From Dallia pectoralis (lineage: Eukaryota; Chordata; Actinopteri; Esociformes; Umbridae), in assembly GCA_029465975.1 (NCBI GenBank), contig CM055757.1, positions 2,571,551-2,635,550 on the forward strand: DNA of 64,000 bases, written 5' to 3'. The notes under the pieces were generated by a model. It did no database searches. It was not told the DNA's origin and saw only the letters and a list, made by a program, of their open reading frames with translations. A program made the translations under genes and the position numbers. Positions 29,060-39,749 of this stretch are shown in pieces (positions within the stretch are counted from its first letter, which is position 1; each line of letters starts with the position of its first letter).

Positions 29060-32000
29060 ATGATACGTAACTTGAGCAGCGCGTCATTTGCTTCTCTATC
29101 TGCGGCGGTGCCAAAGTCCCCAGTGACATTATTAACTCGGCTCGTACACACTAGGTAAGTAGTTTATGTTGTAGATACACTTTAATTAACAACTTTTTGC
29201 AAGCTGATTAATTAAGAACTGATTTGTTGCTAACCTCACACACAACTCAAGACTCTCACCCAATGGTCGAAGGCAGCTTGTTTTTTTAAGGGAACGTCCG
29301 AGGATAACTTTTCCCATGATTGTTTCTTGTGTTTATTTGATTGAGCAACTCAAGACACATAACGACTCCATGTGAATGCGACCACTTACAACCTGCTTTC
29401 ACATTACACATGTACTTCCCTGTTGTGCCACTGTCCTTTGAACTGTGTTTGGTCTGATAAACTGTCAATAAGAAGTGACAGAATAGTGTGGAACTGTCTG
29501 TAATCTAAAAACAACGAGAAATAATTAAACTATTCAATCTCGAGATAATCAATGTTGAAAATATAAATCGAAAATATTAGTATATGAAAGAGGTCGTTGT
29601 AACTAGTGGATACGGGGCTGTACAAGCTGCTTGTAATCTGTGTAACGGGATATTAACATTGGTTGAGTGTGTTGCCCAGATTCCAGGTAGCCAATCATAG
29701 ACAAGCCACCCTGAATGTGTTCCATATGTGATGTAGCTCTGCAATCCATTGGATTGTGTTAACTTGTGTAATGGCATACATATTACATATAAATATTGCC
29801 TAATATAGTACAATACATTTTTTTGAGAACTCATTTGCCTTTGTAATGACCAGAACAAATGATTAAAAGATGTTTTAAAAAAATATCAGTACGAAAAAAC
29901 ATAATAATATAATTGAACTATACACAGCAAGACTGATATTGCCTGTTTTCATCAGTAGCTTTTTAATTCTGAGGTGCTCATGTGTCTTGTTCCGTCCCTG
30001 TTGAAATCCATTTCTGCTGCAGGACGTACGATGTGGCCGTGGTTGGCGGAGGAATCGTGGGCCTGGCTACAGCCAGGGAGCTCATCCTTAGACACCCCGC
30101 GCTGAGCTTCGTTCTGCTGGAGAAGGAAAAGGAGCTTGGTGTGTATTCTGGGAGTTCATGTTAACCAGAGTGTGTTGCTCTCTTGACTTAAAAAAGTAAC
30201 TGAGAGAGGATTTTGCCACCAACCGTTTTAGTTGGTTGTGGTAGAAATGGAAGTTTCTGAGTTGGTGATGGATATGATTAGCATGCCGGAAACATTATTA
30301 TGTTATTGATTGATGGCATGCAATATTGTCAATTTTCATATATCATTAGGTAAATAGCACCAAACTTCCATGTTGGACAAACGCTCTTCCTCATAACAAG
30401 CAATGTAATATTATTTAGAGAATTTGTTGAACATCGCTATGGCGATGACGGTACGTTAACGTTGTGGTTCTGTGCCACCGTGTCCCTCTTCTCAGCCGTG
30501 CACCAGAGCGGCCACAACAGCGGGGTCATCCACAGTGGGATCTACTACACCCCGGGGTCGTTGAAGGCCCGTCTGTGTGTCAAAGGAGCGACCATGGCCT
30601 ACGAGTACCTGGACAAGAAAAGGCTCCCCTACAAGAGATGCGGAAAAGTCAGTGTTTTCCTCTCAAATTACTAACTGCATAGTCGTCTGAAATGGTGCCA
30701 TATTCACCAAGAATGCAGAACATTTGACCCAGGTTGGATACTATGTAGAGAAGAGGGTGGCATTTGGGACATGCTGCGGTCAATGTTCATTCTGTTTAGT
30801 AAATATTGGCCTAGAGTCGGGCCTTATTTTTCTTTAGTACTGTCCTGTTTCAAGCTTGTATTTCTTGTTGTAGCTCCATTTAATAATAATGTGTTCGTAT
30901 TATCTTCTATTCAGTTACCCTGCACAAAAATGTTTTTAACTGAATGATTTTCATCATCACCCTAAAAAGTATGTTGATGTTGACCAGATTTAATCTAATG
31001 TCGCTGATGTTTGGCAGCTGATCGTTGCCGTAGAGAGAGAGGAGATCCCCAGACTCCAGGCACTGTACGAGCGAGGCCAGAAGAACCATGTGCGGGACCT
31101 CAGCATGATAGATGCCAAGGGGATCCGAGAGAGGGAACCCTTCTGCAGGGTGAGAGTCAACATGATGACATGGTACTGAGAGAGGGAACCCATATGCAGG
31201 GTGAGAGGGAACCTGATGACATAATACTGAGAGAGGGAACCCATATGCAGGGTGAGAGGGAACCTGATGACATGGTTCTTAGGAAGAATACCAAGTCCTG
31301 AGTTTGACCTTTTAAAAGGCACAGTACTCCCAAGGCACTATCACTTGGCCTGGTCAGGAATTCTAGTGGCAATAATTTCCTGGTTCAGCGAACAACAGTG
31401 TGATAACAAGAGCATCAATAGGCTGTGTTGGGAAGGACATGTATGCTGATCCCAGATAGTCCCTCCGCTGGTGGGATGAAGTTGTCAGGGGGAAAATCTA
31501 ATGAGTGTGCATCCTATTTCCTGGTTCTACATGAATGTGCAGTTCACAATCACAGAGTTCTATCTCATAGTAGATTGTCCTTTCAGGGTCTGATGGCCCT
31601 GGAGTCTCCGCACACAGGCATTGTTGACTGGAGGCGGGTGTCCCTGGCGTACGCTGACGACTTCCAGGAAGCTGGGGGAACCGTGGTCACTGAGTATGAG
31701 GCTAGCGACATCACTGTGGCGAAGGAAAGCCCGGCTGGGGGCAGGGAAGGTCTGTTGTTTCCACTGTCCCTGGGCAGAACTACAACACATGATGTAGACA
31801 GGTTGTGGCTCCTACTAATGTCTTCACTGTTCCTGGGCAGAACTACAACACTTGATGTAGACAGGTTGTGGCTCCTACTAATGTCTTCACTGTTCCTGGG
31901 CAGAACTACAACACATGCTGTAGACAGGTTGTGGCTCCTACTAATGTCTTCACTGTTCCTGGGCGGAACTACAACACATGCTGTAGACAGGTTGTGGCTC

Positions 32001-32774
32001 CTACTAATGTCTTCACTGTTCCTGGGCAGAACTACAACACATGCTGTAGACAGGTTGTGGCTCCTACTAATGTCTTCACTGTTCCTGGGCAGAACTACAA
32101 CACATGCTGTAGACAGGTTGTGGCTCCTACTAATGTCTTCACTGTTCCTGGGCAGAACTACAACACATGCTGTAGACAGGTTGTGGCTCCTACTAATGTC
32201 TTCACTGTTCCTGGGCGGAACTACAACACATGCTGTAGACAGGTTGTGGCTCCTACTAATGTCTTCACTGTTCCTGGGCAGAACTACAACACATGCTGTA
32301 GACAGGTTGTGGCTCCTACTAATGTCTTCACTGTTCCTGGGCAGAACTACAACACATGCTGTAGACAGGTTGTGGCTCCTACTAATGTCTTCACTGTTCC
32401 TGGGCAGAACTACAACACATGCTGTAGACAGGTTGTGGCTCCTACTAATGTCTGGAATTTGGTCATTGTATGGGTGTCATCTGTTGGAGAGCATCATATT
32501 CATTCTATTCCAGACATCACTATGACCTCTTTTTTCCAAATTAACACACCGCCAGCCGTCTTTAGTGTTGTACAGACCTAGATTTGATTAGAAGAAAGCA
32601 AATTCACCCTGTGACAGATAAACTGTAATTTACCCTCCTTTTTTACAGGAATGAAATACCCCATCGCTATTAGAGATAAAAAGGTATATGTGTGTGTGTG
32701 TGGATAGGGGGGGTTATAGTATGAATTATTTCTTCAGCTATCACTAACCTGTGTGTGTGGTGTTTATAGTGGAC

Positions 32775-32809
<35 letters not shown>

Positions 32810-32952
32810 AGTATGAATTATTTCTTCAGCTATCACTAACCTGTGTGTGTGGTGTTTATAGTGGACAGGTGTGTGTGTGTGTGTTATAGTATGAATTATT
32901 TCTTCAGCTATCACTAACCTGTGTGTGTGGTGTCTACAGGGGACAGATGTGC

Positions 32953-32990
<38 letters not shown>

Positions 32991-35900
32991 GTTATAGTAT
33001 GAATTGTTTATTCAGCTATCACTAACCTGTGTGTGTGGTGTCTACAGGGGACAGAGGTACGATGCCAGTACGTGCTGACCTGTGGAGGTCTCTTCTCTGA
33101 CCGTCTCTCTCAGATCTCTGGCTGCAGTCCAGAGCCTTGCATTGTCCCCTTCAGAGGGGACTATCTGATTCTTAAACCAGAGAAACATTACCTGGTCAAA
33201 GGCAACATCTACCCCGTAAGCCCTATTCCTTAAATATTATAACTGTATAGAGTTTTAGATATGGTTAGGTGCCCTCAATAATATTCTTTCAGATTATTTT
33301 GTTCACTTGGCCAAGCCCTGGTAAAGTGAAAATAAACCCTTCCCGTTTCTGACTATTTCAACCAATTTGTGCCTAATGAGCACGTCCCAGGTCTCCAGCA
33401 TAACACATAGTCCAGAGACACAATAGTCTGGACTCAGGTCTCTGTTAGCATAACACATAGTCCAGAGACACAATAGTCTGGACTCAGGTCTCTGTTAGCA
33501 TAACACATAGTCCAGAGACACAATAGTCTGGACTCAGGTCCCCGTTAGCATAACACATAGTCCAGAGACACAATAGTCTGGTGTTCCATTGTGATGCAGA
33601 CACACAAATGTACCAGTATGCTGCACTGAGTGCTCTGAAATGTACCAGTATGCTGCACTGAGTGCTCTGAAATGTACCAGTATGCTGCACTGAGTGCTCT
33701 GAAATGTACCAGTATGCTGCACTGAGTGCTCTGAAATGTACCAGTATGCTGCACTGAGTGCTCTGAAATGTACCAGTGTACTGTTCTCAGTGCTCTGAAA
33801 TGTACCAGTATGCTGCACTGAGTGCTCTGAAATGTTCCAGTGTACTGTTCTCAGTGCTCTGAAATGTACCAGTATGCTGCACTGAGTGCTCTGAAATGTA
33901 CCAGTATGCTGCACTGAGTGCTCTGAAATGTACCAGTATGCTGCACTGAGTGCTCTGAAATGTACCAGTGTACTGTTCTCAGTGCTCTGAAATGTACCAG
34001 TATGCTGCACTGAGTGCTCTGAAATGTTCCAGTGTACTGTTCTCAGTGCTCTGAAATGTACCAGTATGCTGCACTGAGCGCTCTGAAATGTACCAGTGCC
34101 AACAGTCCAGTGTTCTACAGCACATTGGCATTTGTTTGTGTGTTTTAGGCTGTGCTAAGACCTCGATCAGGACATGTCACACTGATAATTGTTTGTGTTT
34201 CTAGGTGCCTGACCCAAAGTTCCCCTTTCTGGGGGTACACTTCACGCCACGAATGGACGGCAGCGTCTGGTTGGGCCCCAATGCCATCCTGGCCTTTAAA
34301 CGAGAGGGATACAAGATGTACGACTTCGACATCCAGGACTTTGGCAATGCGATTTTTTTCAGGTACGTTAATATCAGGTTAGGCCGTTGTTTAGCTACGA
34401 TACTGTTTTCGCATTTGCTTTGACATGAGACCCGAATGAGAAACGCCTTTATTTGTTAAGTACATTTGAGCATACATTTGATTGTATTATGTGTAATTGT
34501 GCAGATATAAAGTACACACAGACTACACAACATCTATAAATCATTTTATATTAATCTAAATGTTATTGTAAATATATATTTGTTTGGAAAGATGTAATAT
34601 ATAGAAGATTGTTTTCACTGTAAGTGCTGTGAGCTGGATGTAAAAACCAAACTTCAGCAGTAAAGCTGAAGACTGCTGGGCCACCATATAAGCCAAAACA
34701 TTTATGTGAATTTGACATGTATTCCCTGGAGTTAAATCCAATGTGAAAAATTGTGAAGAATGTGGCACAAGTCAGGGAAACCCGTCAAATTGGCTGGAGC
34801 CAAATAAGGGAAAATGTGCACTGGAAAAAAATGGGAGAAGAGACCCTGGACAAGATAGAGTTTTACAATGACCATAAACACACATATATGGTTACACTAG
34901 AAAGGCCCAATTAAAACAAATTGTGGATCTTTGGCAGGATTCAAAATCTAATTAAACGTATAGCAATAAAGGTTGATATATCTTCTGTGTGAACGTAACT
35001 GTGTCCTAGGGGTCTCCAGAAGCTCATTCTGAAGAACCTTATGTACGGTGTTGGTGAGATGTACCGAGGTGTTTTCAAAGGAGCTCAGGTCAAGCTCCTC
35101 CAGAGGTTCATCCCAGAGCTTTCGACGAGAGACGTACTCAGGTAATACAGTGAGTGTTGGGTTTGACTCTTGATGAGTGATGGGCGCGGCATTTAGCTGA
35201 CATAAAACCCGTCTCCGCTTTAGACATCGTTTCCCAAATTCAGGTTGTGCTGTCCCATTCTGGGTCAACTCTTTTGAAATTGGTGTTGGGAGGGATATGT
35301 ACCCGAGAACCTGGGTTACGTAAATAGCGTCTGGCTGCAACTTTGTAACTGTTAGCTGTCGGCTCTCCAGATAAAAGGTGGACGAACGAGGTAGGAATAA
35401 GACTTGGAGAGGAAGAACACCATTTTTATTTTTGCTTTTTACTAATTGTTCTTTGTTCATAATTTGGCAATCTCCAGTTTGCTATAATGGCCTTGGCTTG
35501 TTGCTATAATGGCCTTGGCTTGTTGCAACAATTCCCAGGTTTGAGAGTTAAATACCAATTAGCCTCCACCTCGCCAAGCTGTTTTGCTTCTTCTCACACT
35601 TCTCGCTTACTTGAAGGTTTTTACAGCACACATGTTGGAGGAGAAGGCTTTCCCTGGCCAGTAACCACAAACAAGTCTGAAAGCACCAGATATGACTGCT
35701 GAGACAATTTAGCCCTCTGCTGGAAACATGGGGCACTACATGTCCACAGAGACAAGGATTTAACAATTCAACACTTTTGTGAAAGGCACCAACTCAGGTC
35801 AATGCAGAACTCTAACATCGTTAGTGTAGTTGGGACATTGTTTTTCTGTGTGCATAGTCCACAATTTTCTGTATCCAATGCATGGGTGCTTCGCAAGACA

Positions 35901-36436
35901 CCTTGCTACATGGATGAGAAATTTTGCAGTTTTCGAGTGCCTTTCTCTCTGATTGCTACCGGCAACAACTATCTTCCTCAAAGTTCGTCGTGTGGTGGAG
36001 TGACCAGAACAGTTATCCCTGCATATATACCTGGTATTTTCCCATACAAATTAGTACATTTTGGAAGTTTACATTAAATGGACACTGCTAGAGTATTGTG
36101 GAGTACGTTATGTGGTCATTTATTTGTTTAATAATATAAGTGTAATAAATAATGCCTCATTACGAAGTAATTCAGGAATCTACAACAGAATTAGTCAAAT
36201 ATCTCAGATTTCTTAATGTTGTGTGTTTCCCCCGTGGCAGGGGCCCGGCGGGGGTACGAGCCCAGGCCCTGGATCGGGAGGGGAACCTGGTGGATGACTT
36301 CGTTTTTGACGGCGGTGTCGGTGACGTAGGCGGCCGGGTGCTGCACGTGCGCAATGCACCTTCCCCGGCCGCTACGTCATCTCTAGCCATAGCGGAGGTG
36401 GTGGCGGACGAGGTGGAGCGGCGGTTCGTTCTCTAG
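29060..36436 (+). CDS. l2hgdh: L2HGDH, L-2-hydroxyglutarate dehydrogenase (complete)
   Basis: Ten coding exons: 29060-29154, 30023-30138, 30496-30647, 31018-31149, 31587-31749, 32649-32683, 33048-33215, 34205-34362, 35010-35141, 36241-36436 (TAG). They give 448 aa, against 463 in human. The FAD-dependent enzyme oxidises L-2-hydroxyglutarate to 2-oxoglutarate in mitochondria. The N-terminus (MIRNLSSASFASLSAAVPKS) is basic and hydroxylated, a typical presequence. Then comes the Rossmann FAD motif VVGGGIVGLATAREL (Gly40-Gly45), the family block HQSGHNSGVIHSGIYY (exon 3), IVPFRGDYLILKPE (exon 7), FTPRMDGSVWLGPNA (exon 8) and the C-terminal FAD-site block GVGDVGGRVLHVRNAPSPAA (exon 10). All phases fit. 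The donors of exons 4 and 5 and the acceptor of exon 7 lie in or beside tandem repeats. The exon 5 donor (G|GTCTGT) is weak. Confidence 0.98.
29155..30022 (+). other. L2HGDH intron 1, no feature seen
   Basis: AT-rich intron with donor AG|GTAAGT and acceptor CTGCAG|G. No other signal. Confidence 0.6.
30139..31017 (+). other. L2HGDH introns 2 and 3 around exon 3
   Basis: Apart from exon 3 (30496-30647) this is plain intron. At 30685-30785 lies a degenerate palindromic module (GGTGCCATATTC...GGGTGGCATTTGGGACA), related to the one at 21705-21845. Confidence 0.5.
31121..31281 (+). repeat. Repeat spanning the L2HGDH exon 4 donor, three copies
   Basis: The last bases of exon 4 with its donor (GAGAGGGAACCC...TGCAGG|GTGAGAG) recur twice in the intron at about 31180 and 31231, in units of about 52 bp. 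Each copy keeps the CAGG|GTGAGA donor sequence. Confidence 0.9.
31282..31586 (+). other. L2HGDH intron 4, right part, no feature seen
   Basis: Plain intron ending in acceptor TTTCAG|GGT. Confidence 0.55.
31760..32450 (+). repeat. 63-bp minisatellite after L2HGDH exon 5
   Basis: Eleven nearly identical 63-bp units with CCTGGGCAGAACTACAACAC and CAGGTTGTGGCTCCTACT begin about 10 bp after the exon 5 donor. The unit is divisible by three and open in the L2HGDH frame. Each unit also holds a pyrimidine-rich CTTCACTGTTCCTGGGCAG that resembles a 3' splice site. Confidence 0.95.
32686..33047 (+). repeat. GT-rich repeat containing copies of the L2HGDH exon 7 acceptor
   Basis: About four units of variable length, each with TTATAGTATGAATTATTTC, CTTCAGCTATCACTAACC, a GT run and GTGTCTACAGGGGACAG or GTGTTTATAGTGGACAG. 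The rightmost copy contains the true exon 7 acceptor CTACAG|GGGACAGAG. The copy at about 32931-32948 has the same CTACAG|GGGACAG text. Confidence 0.93.
33391..33582 (+). repeat. 50-bp minisatellite (L2HGDH intron 7)
   Basis: Almost four copies of a unit containing AGCATAACACATAGTCCAG and CACAATAGTCTGGACTCAG. Confidence 0.92.
33608..34105 (+). repeat. 32-bp minisatellite (L2HGDH intron 7)
   Basis: About 16 units of 32 bp in two forms: TGTACCAGTATGCTGCACTG and TGTWCCAGTGTACTGTTCTC, each followed by AGTGCTCTGAAA. The two forms are interleaved. Minus-strand ORFs over it are artefacts. Confidence 0.93.
34363..35009 (+). other. L2HGDH intron 8, no feature seen
   Basis: AT-rich intron, donor AG|GTACGT, acceptor TCCTAG|G. 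Confidence 0.6.
35830..36020 (+). mobile_element. Possible piggyBac-like transposase remnant (L2HGDH intron 9)
   Basis: An 80-codon stretch reads VSNAWVLRKTPC...SFRVPFSLIATG. This resembles the NAWxLY...FR...ALI segment near the C-terminus of piggyBac-type transposases. No terminal repeats or catalytic residues were found, so the call is weak. The rest of intron 9 (35142-36240) shows nothing else. Confidence 0.25.
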
Positions 36437-36849
36437 CGGTTTTTATTTTGTTTGTCTGTGTTTTTTGTTCATTGTGACGATCTCGGTAACACTAGAGAAT
36501 GATTAGAAAAAGGTTATTTATTGTGGTGAGCATTGTGAACACTGATGTAATGCTTTTTTGGATGTCTTTGTCATTACAATCCCACATCTATGACAATAAT
36601 TATGTTAAAATGCTTTTTTATTTTATTTGCCCATTTACTGAGATTATTTAAAATGTCTATTATTTGTAAAAAAAAAAAAATCTGGTGCATTTTCTGAAAA
36701 AAATCTGGTGCATTTTCTGATTATTAAGGGGAATTTGGTGCAATTACAGAAAACTTAGAAAAATTGATTAAAGACAGCTAGGCATGCATTTTTAGTAAGT
36801 AAATTATTATACTGCATGTGACAGTATAATGTTTATTAATTTACAAGAT

Positions 36850-36912
36850 AATAAAACATTTTTGGTTATAGCTTTTTATGGATTGTTTTTTGTAATGCAA
36901 ATTTTGAATAAA
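36850..36912 (+). terminator. l2hgdh: Candidate L2HGDH poly(A) signals
   Basis: AATAAA occurs at 36850-36855 and again at 36907-36912, about 415-475 bp after the L2HGDH stop, in an AT-rich stretch with no ORF. Either could end the transcript. Confidence 0.45.
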
Positions 36913-37534
36913 TAAGAGCAGCTCACTTTATTTCCACATGGGGGCAGGATCTTAACAGGATACAGTGATTTATGTTTTGCTATAAAAGACCTGAAAGTTT
37001 GCACATTTATTTTTATTTGAGTTTCCAATATAACACGGGGCAGCTAACTAAGTTCTATTGAGGCCAAATAGTCAGTGCCCAAATTGCAAGTGCGTCACCC
37101 AGAAAACTGTGAAATTATTCAATGTGGCAAAAAACATCATTAAATAATATGCAGAACACTGGTTACAAATAGCAGTTGACAGAGTGGCCGACGAACATTT
37201 AACTGGAAAGAATCAATGCCACAATAGCACAGCCTCGAAAATGACCACAGTTAACTTATCACCTCTGTAACCCAGTCTCAAAAACATTAAGCTAGAATTT
37301 AGTATCTATTTTTACTCATATTTACTTAGAATCACGTTTATTCCGTCAAGTCTGTTTACACACACAAGGATTTTTTTCTAACCCCTTGCTGCAATCCTTA
37401 ATGCACACATTAAAGAATGAACATGAACAATACAACAGAACAAACAATACCAACAGTCTGAACAAGAGAGACCATACGCAGTTAGAATATGTAATATGTC
37501 TTATATGTTCCTAGATGTAGGTGGGCTTTGCCTT

Positions 37535-37648
37535 ACCACAATGTCTGCTGCTGCCAACTGGTGATGGTATATGGGCAGCCATCTCTAGTTACCTTACCAC
37601 AATGTCTGCTGCTGCCAGCTGGAGATGCTATGGGCAGCCATCTCTAGT
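37535..37648 (+). repeat. 57-bp tandem duplication
   Basis: CCTTACCACAATGTCTGCTG and the following bases through GGGCAGCCATCTCTAGT occur twice in a row with small differences. Confidence 0.85.
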
Positions 37649-37895
37649 AAGATGATATCCATGGCCTCCTAGATCACCAGATGAGAACATCAATTGGAAC
37701 CTTCATGGGAAGTTCTAGAGCACGGTAGATTTCCACTATATGTACACAAAGAACTGGATTTTCTCCTGGAAAAATGGTGCAGTCTCCCACTACACACTGT
37801 TCAGGTCTTATATGACAGCATTCCAATAAGGATGGGATCTTTTTGGAAGGCAAAGGGTGAATATACACCTTATATGGTGCTTGAACATAATATAC
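37649..37895 (+). mobile_element. Tc1/mariner-type transposase 3' remnant
   Basis: Plus-strand text WPPRSPDENINW resembles the WPxxSPDLNPIE motif at the last acidic residue of Tc1/mariner DDE transposases. Further on, LYDSIPIRMGSFWKAKGEYT resembles their C-terminus. Frames shift between the pieces. No inverted termini were identified. Confidence 0.5.
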
Positions 37896-38199
37896 TGTTA
37901 GGTGTGTCCGTAATTTTCTCTAACCCGGTATGTAGGCCACGTTCATAAGGTAGTCGGCACTAACAACCTCGGATAGGGACTCGGGACTTTATAACTAGTT
38001 ATAGTTAATTGCGTGCCGTATTGAAACAACACAATAAAGTAGTTTTCTTGTTTCAACTAGCACCCGAACAGGCAATGTATTTAAAATAATTCACAGTGTG
38101 CAAACATTTCTCCGGGTATAAATGTTTTGCATGCCACGAATGCGTTTTATTAATGCCGTTTTGTTCAATGTCAGTGGTGTGTTTAAATGGTCCCCACGC

Positions 38200-39749
38200 T
38201 TTCACTGGACTAATAAAGGGGCGATCCCTCCCTCCGCGTACGCAGACGCACTGGGTGTCTATACGCAGGACGCGGAGAGCAAGTGAAGGGCCGAGATTCA
38301 GGCAGGCAGGCAGGCTGGCTGGCACGCACGCACGCACGGACGTTGAGTTGGGAGTTGAAGCAGGGACAAACATCTCTAACGATAAAAACACACCAACAAG
38401 CGTGTCTTGTGGCACTGGACACTTGGGTGAACATGCGTCGGACTATTAAAGTGGATTTATTTCTGCAGTGCGCGATCAGCCTACCCGGAAAAGATGATGG
38501 TTACTGAAGGAAACCTCAGAGAAGAAAGTCCCCGTTCTTGGGAATTGAATGAAGCGTCCTGTGCCACCACATACCTCGGAGTGCACCAAGGCCATGATAC
38601 CAGAGGCAGCCTATATGCATACAGATGTGCCCTCAGTCGCTAACGTTAGCTACCTAACAGTCAATAACTGTCAAATCGGATTAGTACTAACACAGTTAAA
38701 CTATAGGTATACACATATGTGTTTAGTCACGTCAGGTAACTGATATAATGCTCACACGTTTATACCCGTTCGATGGTTTTCTAGTTATCTCAGATGTGGC
38801 CACAGTTAGCGTAGCTAGCTAGCGTTAGCTCACCATTTGTTTATTAGCTTAGCTTGCTAACGTTAGTTAGCTACGCTTGAAACGAGAGCCCAGGCTACCT
38901 GGCTAATTAGCTCGTGTACTAGGCGAACTAGAGCCCAGGCTACCTGGCTAATTAGCTCGTGTACTAGGCGAACTAGAGCCCAGGCTACCTGGCTAATTAG
39001 CTCGTGTACTAGGCGAACTAGAGCCCAGGCTACCTGGCTAATTAGCTCGTGTACTAGGCGAACTAGAGCCCAGGCTACCTGGCTAATTAGCTCGTGTACT
39101 AGGCGAACTAGAGCCCAGGCTACCTGGCTAATTAGCTCGTGTACTAGGCGAACTAGAGCCCAGGCTACCTAGCTAATTAGCTCGTGTACTAGGCGAACTA
39201 GAGCCCAGGCTACCTGGCTAATTAGCTCGTGTACTAGGCGAACTAGAGCCCAGGCTACCTGGCTAATTAGCTCGTGTACTAGGCGAACTAGAGCCCAGGC
39301 TACCTAGCTAATTAGCTCGTGTACTAGGCGAACTAGAGCCCAGGCTACCTGGCTAATTAGCTTGTGTACTAGGCGAACTAGAGCCCAGGCTACCTAGCTA
39401 ATTAGCTCGTGTACTAGGCGAACTAGAGCCCAGGCTACCTAGCTAATTAGCTCGGGTACTAGGCGAACTAGAGCCCAGGCTACCTAGCTAATTAGCTCGG
39501 GTACTAGTGCTATCCCGGGTAGTTAGTAAACGCGTTTAATGTTCAATGACCTAACAGTAATAGAGACATTTGTTTCATAGCCAACGCAACTAAGCCTCGC
39601 TCGACCAACGAGTTAGTGCTGCTATTAACTTAGGTAAGTCGAGCTCACTACTTTTCCCCGGTGCATGCTGGACCGACCCACCCACTAGGACCACCCGGGG
39701 CTGATGCTGACCAGCCCGGATCACGGCAACGCGAGGAGCCGCCGCAGAC
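38200..39749 (+). promoter_or_regulatory. sos2: Probable SOS2 promoter and 5'UTR region
   Basis: This is the DNA in front of the SOS2 ATG. CpG-rich text occurs at about 38220-38340 and again at 39590-39750 (GGAGCCGCCGCAGACATG at the start codon). Between them lies a 45-bp array (38885-39508) preceded by the fish-typical GCTAACGTTAGC-like text (38810-38875). The transcription start is not determined, so the array could be promoter or leader. The ATG context (GCAGACATGC) is acceptable. Confidence 0.45.
38885..39508 (+). repeat. 45-bp minisatellite upstream of the SOS2 start codon
   Basis: About 14 units of 45 bp containing GAGCCCAGGCTACCTGGCTA and TCGTGTACTAGGCGAACTA. Variants (CTAGCTA for CTGGCTA, CGGGTAC) cluster on the right. 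The array ends about 240 bp before the SOS2 ATG. Confidence 0.95.

Larger units (their letters stand above)
36913..38199. other. L2HGDH-SOS2 intergenic DNA
   Basis: Apart from the duplication at 37535-37648 and the transposase remnant at 37649-37895, no feature was recognised. Confidence 0.5.

Noticed and set aside
31868..32581. Second open frame (VVAPTNVFTVPGQNYNTCCRQ repeats) in the L2HGDH array
   Set aside because: It is a shadow of the 63-bp unit in another frame and does not connect to any exon.
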